From: Actinomadura hallensis | GTDB taxonomy: Bacteria > Actinomycetota > Actinomycetes > Streptosporangiales > Streptosporangiaceae | DNA: 64,000 nt | Assembly (NCBI RefSeq): GCF_006716765.1 | Contig: NZ_VFPO01000001.1 | Coordinates: 4,030,001-4,094,000 of the forward strand | Reading direction: 5' to 3' | Shown: one piece after another, positions 1-7,045 of the stretch | Layout: each line of letters starts with the position of its first letter | How positions within the stretch are numbered: the first letter of the stretch is position 1 | Program-made: the position numbers and the translations under genes | Notes under the pieces: model-generated | Seen by the model: the letters and a program-made list of their open reading frames with translations, nothing else | Told to the model about the DNA's origin: nothing | The model's database searches: none

Positions 1-32
1 CCGATTCCGCCGGTGAGTCCCACTTTCAGCAC
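1..32 (-). CDS. coaE: dephospho-CoA kinase, N-terminal fragment (gene runs off the window)
   Basis: Only the first ten codons lie in the window. Read on the minus strand from GTG at 32 they give V/M-LKVGLTGGIG, the beta-strand and start of the P-loop typical of CoaE, which phosphorylates dephospho-CoA in the last step of coenzyme A synthesis. An upstream in-frame GTG at 40 is closed by TGA, so 32 is the start. The position downstream of rpsA fits the conserved actinobacterial rpsA-coaE order, here interrupted by two genes. The rest of the gene cannot be seen. Confidence 0.75.
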   Translation of the reverse strand, partial: MLKVGLTGGI

Positions 33-48
33 GGGTTCACCCTAGTGG

Positions 49-585
49 TCACGCCGTCCCGGCCGGGACGAGGGGCTTGCGCATGTGGACGAGCGTGAGG
101 TGCGCGGCGACCCGCTCCCGGTGGGTCTCGGTGTAGCCGGCGCGGCGGTACAGCCGCAGGTTCCCCTCGCTGAGGTGGCCGGTGAACAGCACGCACGCGT
201 CGGCGCGCCCGGCGACCTCGTCCTCCAGCGCGGCGAGGAGCCGCCGCCCGATGCCGCGCCGCTGCAGGTCGGGCGCGACGACGAGCCGCCCGACCAGGCA
301 GGTGCTCCCGCTGAACTGGGCGCGGACGGCGCCGACGATCCGGCCGCCGAGCACCGCCTTCAGCACGACCGCGTCGCCCGACAGCGCCTTCCGGAGCTGC
401 TCGACCGACTCGACCAGCGACGGGATGAACGGGTCGCCGTACAGCTGCGCCTCCGCGACGTACGCGGCGCGCTGCACGGTGAGCACCTCCCCGGCGTCCC
501 CGGGCCCGGCCCGCTCGATCACGATCTCGGGCCCGCACTCGCCGCCGCGCTCCTCGCGGGGGGCGACCCCCCACTTTCCGGTCAT
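49..585 (-). CDS. GNAT-family N-acetyltransferase
   Basis: This 178-aa protein has the GNAT fold: an N-terminal strand (IVIERAGPGDAGEV, about residues 20-33), a central strand LVGRLVVAPDLQRRGIGRRL that carries the acetyl-CoA pyrophosphate-binding loop RRGIGR, and a C-terminal FTGHLSEGNLRLYRRAGY segment. It should transfer an acetyl group from acetyl-CoA to an amine; the substrate cannot be told. ATG at 585 is preceded by a TAGGGT box ending 6 nt upstream and no Shine-Dalgarno sequence, so it may be leaderless. It ends 17 nt before coaE and could be co-transcribed with it. Confidence 0.85.
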   Translation of the reverse strand: MTGKWGVAPREERGGECGPEIVIERAGPGDAGEVLTVQRAAYVAEAQLYGDPFIPSLVESVEQLRKALSGDAVVLKAVLGGRIVGAVRAQFSGSTCLVGRLVVAPDLQRRGIGRRLLAALEDEVAGRADACVLFTGHLSEGNLRLYRRAGYTETHRERVAAHLTLVHMRKPLVPAGTA

Positions 586-591
586 GGGTCG

Positions 592-597
592 ACCCTA
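592..597 (-). promoter_or_regulatory. -10 box of a probable leaderless promoter for the GNAT gene
   Basis: TAGGGT on the minus strand fits the actinobacterial TANNNT consensus and ends 6 nt before the ATG, which puts the transcription start at the start codon. No good -35 element is seen. Confidence 0.45.
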
Positions 598-622
598 GCG
601 GCGGATCGCCGCCGGGGTCCGC

Positions 623-2587
623 TCAGCGCCCGATCCGGACGGTCACCGCGACCGGGTAGTGGTCGGACGCGTCCGACACCGGCACGTCGTACTCGGTGAC
701 GAGGATGCCGTCCGACCCGAAGATCCAGTCGACGCGCGCGCCGTCGGACCTCGTGGGGGAGGTGTCGTTGCCGATCGCGGTGCTGCGCAGGTCGGTGCCG
801 TCGGTCATCGCGGCGAGCTCGGGACTGTCGGGCCCGGCGTTGAAGTCGCCGCCGATCAGCGTGCGGGGCGCGCCGCCCCACGCCCGCAGCAGCGCCGCGA
901 TGGAGCGGGCGCGCTCGTCGGCGCGGTCCTCGCCGCCCTCCAGGTGCGTGGACCACACGTCCATCGTGGTGTCGCCGACGCCGAGCCGCGCCCACACGTA
1001 CCCGCGGATCTGCGACCAGTCGCCGCGCGGCCACCGGCCGGTCCCGGAGCTGTGCACCGGCAGCGACGTCAGGATCGCGTTGCCGAACTGGCCGTCGGCG
1101 GCCGGACCCCAGATCAGCTTCATGCCGAGGCGCCGCGACAGCCACACCCCGACGTCGGCGGTGCCGGACAGCAGCGACCCGCGGCTGGCCTCCTGCAGCA
1201 GGACGACCTGGGCGCCCTGCTCCTCGATGACCCGGGCGATGCCCTCAGGGTCGAGGCGTCCCGACTGGTTGACGGCGTCGTGGATGTTGTAGCTGAGGAC
1301 CCGCACGTGGCCGGGCAGCGGCGGCGCGGGCGCCTTGCCGTCCGGCGCCGCCACGGTGAACACCAGCGTGCCGGCCAGCAGCACGAGCGCGGCGGCTCCC
1401 GCGGTGAGGGCGCGCAGCGGCGCGCGGGCGGGCAGCGGGCCGCCGCGGGCGGACGCGATCGCGGCGAGCGCACCGAGCGCGATGCCCGCCGCGCCGGGCA
1501 GCAGGTTGTTCGGGAACGGCAGCGGCGACACCGCGCTGACCTGGTACGGGACCAGGATCACGAAGATCAGCAGGCCGCCGAGCGCGGCGCCGACGTCGAC
1601 CCGCCAGACCGGCCCGCCCGCCCCGGCGCGGCGCAGCGGCGCCCGGACCGCCACGGCCAGCAGCCACGCCGACAGCACCTGCCCGACGACCACGATGGGC
1701 ACGACCTCGATGCCGGAGATCGCGTACGTCCCCGCGACGGCGCCCGCGCCGATCCCGAGGACGGTGCCGCCGAGGACGCACACGCCGCCCGGGACGGCCC
1801 GCACGGCGAGGCCGGACGCGAGGAACGCCAGCGCGAGGCCCTGCCCGATGACGATCGTGACGTGCGCGGCGGTCAGCGACAGCCATCCCGACGACGCCAC
1901 GAACGCGGGGCTGGACAGGACGAGGACCTGCAGCGCCAGGAACGGCCCGAACGCGGCGCCGCCCAGCGCGTCCCGCCAGGAGATGCCGGGCGCGGTGATC
2001 GGCGAGGACGACATGTTGCGGTAGAGCGCGGCGGCGCCGAGCCCGACGAACGCCAGGCACGCCAGCCACGGCCCGACCCCTCCGCGCCACACCGGGTCCC
2101 AGGTGGCGAAGCACATCCGCACCGCGGCGTCGGCCGACAGGCCGGCGACGGTGGCGGTGGCGAACCCGACGCCGGACAGTCCGCGCGCAGCCTCGTACAG
2201 CGCCGCGACGGCGATCATGCCGATGGCGGTCGCGGCGAACGACAGCCAGGTCCGCGGTTCGATGGCCTGCGCCAGCAGCCGGACGGCGAACAGGCCGCCG
2301 ACCGCGGCGAGCAGCAGCCCGCGGGGGCCGACGGCGCGGCGGATCAGCGGCGCGGTGAACCCGGCGAGGTAGACGAGCAGGACGCCGACGGCGGCGACCG
2401 CGGTGCCGGCCTGGTCGGCGAAGTGGTCGAGCTGGGGCAGCGAGAAACGCAGCGTCTGCGCCAGAACCGCGACCGTGACCGCGATCAGCGCGAGTCTGGC
2501 GGGGCCCGGCGGGACGATGGAGGGTCCGGACACGGCGGGGCCGCCGGTCCTGGTCCCGACGTCGGTGTTGGCGTCTGTGCTGGCCAC
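623..2587 (-). CDS. membrane-anchored endonuclease/exonuclease/phosphatase family protein
   Basis: From GTG at 2587 (GGGGAG lies about 10 nt upstream) the protein is 654 aa. The first about 400 residues hold roughly thirteen hydrophobic segments. The C-terminal about 250 residues form an EEP domain with VRVLSYNIHD, VVLLQEAS, TLIGGDFNAGPDSPEL, DWIFGS and SDHYPVAV, which carry the metal-binding and catalytic Asn, Glu, Asp and His residues. It would cleave phosphodiester or phosphate-ester bonds at the membrane; the substrate is unknown. The open frame continues upstream to 3031, but that part is Arg/Pro-rich and overlaps rpsA, so it is not accepted as coding. Confidence 0.82.
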   Translation of the reverse strand: MASTDANTDVGTRTGGPAVSGPSIVPPGPARLALIAVTVAVLAQTLRFSLPQLDHFADQAGTAVAAVGVLLVYLAGFTAPLIRRAVGPRGLLLAAVGGLFAVRLLAQAIEPRTWLSFAATAIGMIAVAALYEAARGLSGVGFATATVAGLSADAAVRMCFATWDPVWRGGVGPWLACLAFVGLGAAALYRNMSSSPITAPGISWRDALGGAAFGPFLALQVLVLSSPAFVASSGWLSLTAAHVTIVIGQGLALAFLASGLAVRAVPGGVCVLGGTVLGIGAGAVAGTYAISGIEVVPIVVVGQVLSAWLLAVAVRAPLRRAGAGGPVWRVDVGAALGGLLIFVILVPYQVSAVSPLPFPNNLLPGAAGIALGALAAIASARGGPLPARAPLRALTAGAAALVLLAGTLVFTVAAPDGKAPAPPLPGHVRVLSYNIHDAVNQSGRLDPEGIARVIEEQGAQVVLLQEASRGSLLSGTADVGVWLSRRLGMKLIWGPAADGQFGNAILTSLPVHSSGTGRWPRGDWSQIRGYVWARLGVGDTTMDVWSTHLEGGEDRADERARSIAALLRAWGGAPRTLIGGDFNAGPDSPELAAMTDGTDLRSTAIGNDTSPTRSDGARVDWIFGSDGILVTEYDVPVSDASDHYPVAVTVRIGR

Positions 2588-2906
2588 TTGAACGAGTGCT
2601 CCCCGGGGAACGAGCGGACCTGCGGACGGGTGGGCGCTTCGGAACGGGTCACTCGGGGCGCCGCCGGAGTCACGCGGCCGTCCGACGTCATGGTGACGCA
2701 ACCGAGGCACGGCCGGAGGCCGATCTCGCGAGATCGTTCTCCGGCCGTGGTCGGGTTCGTTTTTCGAGACGTCGGCGGCCGCCGCGCAGCGGCGGCACGA
2801 CCCTCGGGGAGGGACGCCGCCGCCGCGGGCGGTCACACCGGGTTCCCGTCCTCCGGCGGTCCGGGCGGGGATCGCACCGCACCGGCCCGCCGGAGGAGGG
2901 GACGTT
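2588..2906. other. intergenic region between rpsA and the EEP gene
   Basis: About 320 bases with no credible gene. They contain the leader of the EEP gene and one long inverted repeat at 2708-2749. Nothing else is recognised. Confidence 0.6.
2708..2749. terminator. long inverted repeat, probable rpsA terminator
   Basis: Ten-base arms CACGGCCGGA and TCCGGCCGTG enclose an inner 14-bp palindrome GATCTCGCGAGATC, giving a long extended hairpin. On the plus strand a TTTTT run follows about ten bases later. It lies 160 nt past the rpsA stop. Termination of rpsA is inferred; a regulatory site is possible. Confidence 0.55.
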
Positions 2907-4379
2907 CTACTGCCCGCCGGACAGCTTCTCGCGCAGCGCCGCGAGCGCCTCGTCGGTGGCGAGGGCGCCGCCGCCGGTCTCGCTCTCGCCGCCGCCCGAG
3001 TAGGAGGTGTCCCCGCCCGCGGGCGCGGCACCGGCCTCCGCCTCGGCCTTGCGGGCCTCCTCGATCTGCCTGCGGTGGGCCTCGAAGCGGGCGCGGGCCT
3101 CGGCGTACTGCCGCTCCCAGGTCTCGCGCTGCTCGTCGTACCCGGGCAGCCACTCGCCGGTCTCGGCGTCGAAGCCCTCGGGGTACTTGTAGTTGCCGTG
3201 CTCGTCGTACTCGGCCGGCATGCCGTACAGCGTCGGGTCGAAGTCCTCTTCGTCGATGCCGATGGCGCTCTCGTTGGCCTGCTTGAGCGACAGGCTGATC
3301 CGGCGCCGGTCGAGATCGATGTCGATGATCTTCACGAAGATCTCGTCGCCGACCTGGACGACCTGCTCGGGGATCTCCACGTGCCGCTCGGCCAGCTCGG
3401 AGATGTGCACCAGGCCCTCGATGCCCTCCTCGACGCGGACGAACGCGCCGAACGGCACCAGCTTGGTGACGCGGCCCGGGACGACCTGCCCGATCTGGTG
3501 GGTGCGGGCGAACTGCTGCCACGGGTCCTCCTGCGTCGCCTTGAGCGACAGCGAGACCCGCTCGCGCTCCATGTCGACGTCCAGGACCTCGACCGTGACC
3601 TCCTGGCCGACCTCGACGACCTCGGAGGGGTGGTCGATGTGCTTCCAGGACAGCTCGGAGACGTGCACCAGGCCGTCGACCCCGCCGAGGTCGACGAACG
3701 CGCCGAAGTTGACGATCGAGGACACGACGCCCTTGCGGACCTGGCCCTTCTGCAGCGTGTTGAGGAAGGTCTGGCGGACCTCGCTCTGCGTCTGCTCCAG
3801 CCAGGCGCGGCGGGACAGGACCACGTTGTTGCGGTTCTTGTCCAGCTCGATGATCTTGGCCTCGAGCTCGCGGCCGACGTACGGCTGCAGGTCGCGGACG
3901 CGGCGCATCTCGACCAGCGACGCGGGCAGGAAGCCGCGCAGGCCGATGTCCAGGATGAGCCCGCCCTTGACGACCTCGATGACCGTACCGGTGACGATGC
4001 CGTCCTCGTCCTTGATCTTCTCGATCGTGCCCCAGGCGCGCTCGTACTGGGCGCGCTTCTTGGACAGGATCAACCGGCCTTCCTTGTCCTCCTTCTGGAG
4101 GACGAGGGCCTCGACATGGTCTCCCGTGGAGACCACCTCGTTCGGGTCGACGTCGTGCTTGATGGACAGCTCGCGCGAGGGGATGACGCCCTCGGTCTTG
4201 TAGCCGATGTCGAGGAGGACCTCGTCACGATCGACCTTGACGACAGTGCCTTCGACAATGTCGCCGTCGTTGAAGTACTTGATGGTCTCGTCGATCGCGG
4301 CGAGGAAGGCTTCCTCGGACCCGATGTCGTTGACCGCTACCTGCGGGGTGGTCGAGGTGGCCTCGGTGCTGCTCGTCAT
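2907..4379 (-). CDS. rpsA: 30S ribosomal protein S1
   Basis: This 490-aa protein has four S1 RNA-binding repeats, starting near GDIVEGTVVKVDRDEVLLDI, GTVIEVVKGGLILDIGLRGF, GQVRKGVVSSIVNFGAFVDL and GQVVPGRVTKLVPFGAFVRV. Four repeats rather than six is the usual actinobacterial form. The C-terminal about 110 residues are acidic and Gly-rich. S1 binds mRNA on the 30S subunit and helps initiation. The gene has its own strong promoter at 4570-4598 and a leader of about 185 nt, long enough for autoregulation. ATG at 4379 has GGAG about 11 nt upstream. Confidence 0.97.
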   Translation of the reverse strand: MTSSTEATSTTPQVAVNDIGSEEAFLAAIDETIKYFNDGDIVEGTVVKVDRDEVLLDIGYKTEGVIPSRELSIKHDVDPNEVVSTGDHVEALVLQKEDKEGRLILSKKRAQYERAWGTIEKIKDEDGIVTGTVIEVVKGGLILDIGLRGFLPASLVEMRRVRDLQPYVGRELEAKIIELDKNRNNVVLSRRAWLEQTQSEVRQTFLNTLQKGQVRKGVVSSIVNFGAFVDLGGVDGLVHVSELSWKHIDHPSEVVEVGQEVTVEVLDVDMERERVSLSLKATQEDPWQQFARTHQIGQVVPGRVTKLVPFGAFVRVEEGIEGLVHISELAERHVEIPEQVVQVGDEIFVKIIDIDLDRRRISLSLKQANESAIGIDEEDFDPTLYGMPAEYDEHGNYKYPEGFDAETGEWLPGYDEQRETWERQYAEARARFEAHRRQIEEARKAEAEAGAAPAGGDTSYSGGGESETGGGALATDEALAALREKLSGGQ

Positions 4380-4569
4380 GTGTTCGGCTGGCTCCGGTAC
4401 GGACAGTGAAGTCGTTATGGGTTTCTGCGCGGAGGGCCCTTTTCCGCCCTGCCGAGGACCGGAATGGGACGCGGACCTGCCGCGTCTTTAAACCGAACCG
4501 ACGTCGCCGACCTGACCGAGCGCGAGCCTGCTCCGTCCGAAGCTCGCGCAGGCCCACAGCGCAGCGATC

Positions 4570-4598
4570 AGGATATGGGACCAATCTCCCGTGGTCAA
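4570..4598 (-). promoter_or_regulatory. sigma-70-type promoter of rpsA
   Basis: On the minus strand TTGACC, a 17-nt spacer and TATCCT form the best consensus promoter seen in the window. Transcription would start near 4563, leaving a leader of about 185 nt before the rpsA ATG. That leader holds an 8-bp complementary pair, GCGCGAGC and GCTCGCGC. Confidence 0.75.
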
Positions 4599-4631
4599 TC
4601 CGGGTCCCTGCCGGTCCGGCCCCGCGCGGCG

Positions 4632-5735
4632 TCAGTACGTCCGCGCCCGGCCGCGGTACTCCTCGGCCAGCCGGTCCTCGTCCGCCTTGGGGAACGTCAC
4701 GGTGTTGGGGTCACCGTCAGATGTGTACCTCTCATGAGGGTTCTTGTCCAAGTGCTCGAGCCACGCGGTCGAGCAGAACTTGGCGCAGTCGTTCTCCTTG
4801 ATCTTCCCCTCCGAGCGTACCCTCGGGATGTTCCAGCGGTCGAACTCCTCGTCGAACGGCGACGGCGACGGCCGCCACCCGGCGAGGAAGATCCCCTGGA
4901 AGGAGTACCGGCCCTCCTGCTCGCGCGCCCACTTCTCCTTGCGCGGCACGGACCCGAACGGGTAGGCGAGCGTCGCCGTGCGCGCCCCGGCGAGCCGGGC
5001 GATCCGGTCCTCCATGCCCCCGATCTCGTCCTGCACCTTCTTCTCCGGCAGGACGGACAGGTCGGCGTGCGACTGCGTGTGGTTGCCCACGTCGTACCCG
5101 TGCTGGAGGAGCCACTTCAGCCCGGCGGACGCCTGCGCGTCGTCCATCCCGAAGACGTCCTTGACCACGAAGAACGTCGCCGTCGGCCGGAACCCGGGGT
5201 TCTCCCTGGCGACCTGCTGGATGATCCCCACGGCCGTGTCGGGCCGCGGGGCGCCGTTCGCGTCCAGCGCGAACTGGTCGGGCGTGCTGTCGTCGAACGT
5301 CAGCACGACCGGGTGCTTCCCGGCGGGGACGTCGAACCGCCCGCTGACGAACTCGGCCGCCGTGATCGGCTGGTAGCCGCCCTTGGCCAGGCGCGTCAGC
5401 TCGTCGTAGAGCTCCTTGGTGGACCGGTCGAGCGTCCTGTCCGGCTTCTTGACGATCCGGTGGTACATCAGCACGGGGATCTGCCCGAGCTCGTTCGCCT
5501 TGACCGCCACCGCCTCGGGCGCGGCCGCGGGGATCGGCGCGTTCGCCGACGCCGACGGCGACGCGCTCGCGGGCGCCGGCGAGGCGGCCCCCGCATTCAC
5601 CGCACCGGGGGTGGACGAGCTCCCGGCCGCGGCCTGCCCGCCCTCCTCGCGCCCGCGGCGCGACCCGGGAAGCGTCAGCCCCAGGATCACGGCGCAGACG
5701 ACCACGACTCCAGCGATCTTGTGAAGCAGAGGCAC
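4632..5735 (-). CDS. membrane-anchored polysaccharide deacetylase (NodB-like)
   Basis: This 367-aa protein starts with an uncleaved-looking signal anchor (hydrophobic residues 7-23), then a low-complexity Ala/Ser/Pro linker to about residue 80. The carbohydrate esterase family 4 domain follows: IPVLMYHRI (86-94), VLTFDD (144-149, catalytic Asp and metal-binding Asp), GNHTQSHADL (217-226, metal-binding His pair) and AYPFGS (257-262). It should remove acetyl groups from an extracellular polymer such as peptidoglycan or another N-acetylated glycan; which one is not known. Its stop lies about 30 nt from the rpsA -35 box, so the two genes probably use separate transcripts. Confidence 0.88.
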   Translation of the reverse strand: MPLLHKIAGVVVVCAVILGLTLPGSRRGREEGGQAAAGSSSTPGAVNAGAASPAPASASPSASANAPIPAAAPEAVAVKANELGQIPVLMYHRIVKKPDRTLDRSTKELYDELTRLAKGGYQPITAAEFVSGRFDVPAGKHPVVLTFDDSTPDQFALDANGAPRPDTAVGIIQQVARENPGFRPTATFFVVKDVFGMDDAQASAGLKWLLQHGYDVGNHTQSHADLSVLPEKKVQDEIGGMEDRIARLAGARTATLAYPFGSVPRKEKWAREQEGRYSFQGIFLAGWRPSPSPFDEEFDRWNIPRVRSEGKIKENDCAKFCSTAWLEHLDKNPHERYTSDGDPNTVTFPKADEDRLAEEYRGRARTY

Positions 5736-6264
5736 GCTACCCCCCGCCGGTCGACCCGGTACAGGACCCGGGGACAGCCTACGGTTCCCCGGACAACTAG
5801 GACACCTACTCGCCTACCCCCATGATCCCCACGCACCACCCCCGCCCCGCCCCACATCCCACCAATTCCAGGAACCTCGGAGTAAAGCCCACCCCTAAAA
5901 AAACCCGCCCGCTCAAAGAACCACCCCCCAACAACCCACCCCAACCAACCCCAAACCGCCAACAACCCCTAAAACACTCTAAATCCACATATTCACCCCA
6001 CACCACCCCAAGACACCCTCTGGCAGACCCGTCCAGCCGCCCGGCACATCACCGCGAAAACCTGAAGCGCCACCGCTCCCAGCACCCGAACCGACCCCCC
6101 ACCGCCACAGCCAATAATGGCTCAATATGCAGCGACCAGTCTCAACACTCGCGCCGAGAACAACCGACGAACTGTTCGCCTACCCCACCCGCGAACGGCC
6201 CCAACAAAAGAAAAGCACTTCAAGCGACCGACACCAAAGACACAGCAAAGGGCCACGACACAGC

Positions 6265-6380
6265 CGAAGGCAGGGTGCGAGCCCATGAGGATCTTCATCG
6301 CGCAGCGAGCCTCAAGGCGAGCCGAACGATGCAGCTAACGCGCGAGGTGCCCGCAGGAGGAAAACGCCCCGGCGCCTGAT
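6265..6380. repeat. degenerate copy of the polA-downstream repeat
   Basis: This stretch shares the motif AGCGAGCCTCAAGGCGAGCC (6304-6323) and the following GATGCAGC with the two longer copies to its right. The rest has diverged. Confidence 0.5.
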
Positions 6381-6482
6381 GCCAAGCACGCCTTGCCCTA
6401 AACACAGCTATCGCGCAGTTCCGCCGAAAGGAGGGGCTCCACGGCACGGTCGCCGATGCCGAGATGTTCCCAGACATCAAGC

Positions 6483-6725
6483 GAAAGCCCGTCGACACCG
6501 ACAGGCGTCGACGGCCGAGCGGCCACGCCTACCGCAACCCGGCAGGCGTGACCACACCAGCCGACACCGCAACCACGCACCGACCCCAACGCCTGCGATC
6601 GCGACCGAAGGCAGGTTCGAGCGAAGCAAGAACCTGATCGCGCAGCGAGCCCCAAGGCGAACCGAATCGATGCAGCGATCGCGCGCAGAGCCCGCCGAAG
6701 GGAGGACCCCCAAGGCCCGACCGCC
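6483..6725. repeat. intergenic repeat unit, first full copy
   Basis: About 240 bp that recur at 6788-7030 with an offset of 303-306 bp. Shared blocks include the AGCCCGTCGAC start, the inverted pair around ACAGGCGTCGACGG, the GCCACGCCTACCGCAACCCG block, the AACGCCTGCGATCGCGACCG block and the GCGAGCC...AAGGCGA core (6644-6663). Most positions match by eye. Confidence 0.8.
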
Positions 6726-6787
6726 AAGGGCAATGCCAATAAACCGCCGGTGAATCGACCAAGCGCTAATGCCGATAGGCGTCAAGC

Positions 6788-7030
6788 AAAAGCCCGTCGA
6801 CGCCGACAGGCGTCGACGGGCCAGCGGCCACGCCTACCGCAACCCGGCAGGCGTGACCACACCAGCCAACACCGCAACCACGCACCGACCCCAACGCCTG
6901 CGATCGCGACCGAAGGCAGGTTTCGAGCCCGCGAGAAACCTGATCGCGCAGCGAGCCTCCAGGCGAGTCGGAGCGATGCAGCGATCGCGCATTGCCCGTT
7001 GAAGGAGGGCCGCCAAGGCCCGACGCCGAG
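6788..7030. repeat. intergenic repeat unit, second full copy
   Basis: This is a tandem partner of the 6483-6725 unit, with small substitutions and 1-3 base indels. It ends about 15 nt from the polA stop codon. Its GCGAGCC core is at 6950-6969. Confidence 0.8.
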
Positions 7031-7045
7031 GGCGATGCAATCAAA

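Larger units (their letters stand above)
5736..7045. other. 1.3-kb gene-free region with strand asymmetry and repeats
   Basis: No ORF here has believable codon use or a recognisable product. From about 5,820 to 6,240 the plus strand is almost entirely A and C with few G or T, and its G+C is visibly lower than in the flanking genes. From about 6,240 to 7,040 it contains related repeat units, listed separately. The gap separates the deacetylase start from the polA stop. I see no promoter or RNA gene that I would defend. Confidence 0.7.

Noticed and set aside
2588..3031. N-terminal extension of the EEP gene to 3031
   Set aside because: It overlaps the rpsA end, is Arg/Pro-rich, and a GTG with a ribosome site is present at 2587.
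5822..6379. A 185-codon ORF in the A/C-rich gap
   Set aside because: Pro/His/Thr/Asn-only translation follows from the base bias. There is no ribosome site and no third-position GC preference.
6265..7030. CRISPR array
   Set aside because: Units are about 240 bp with a 305-bp period, there are no short regular repeats with unique spacers, and no cas genes are near.
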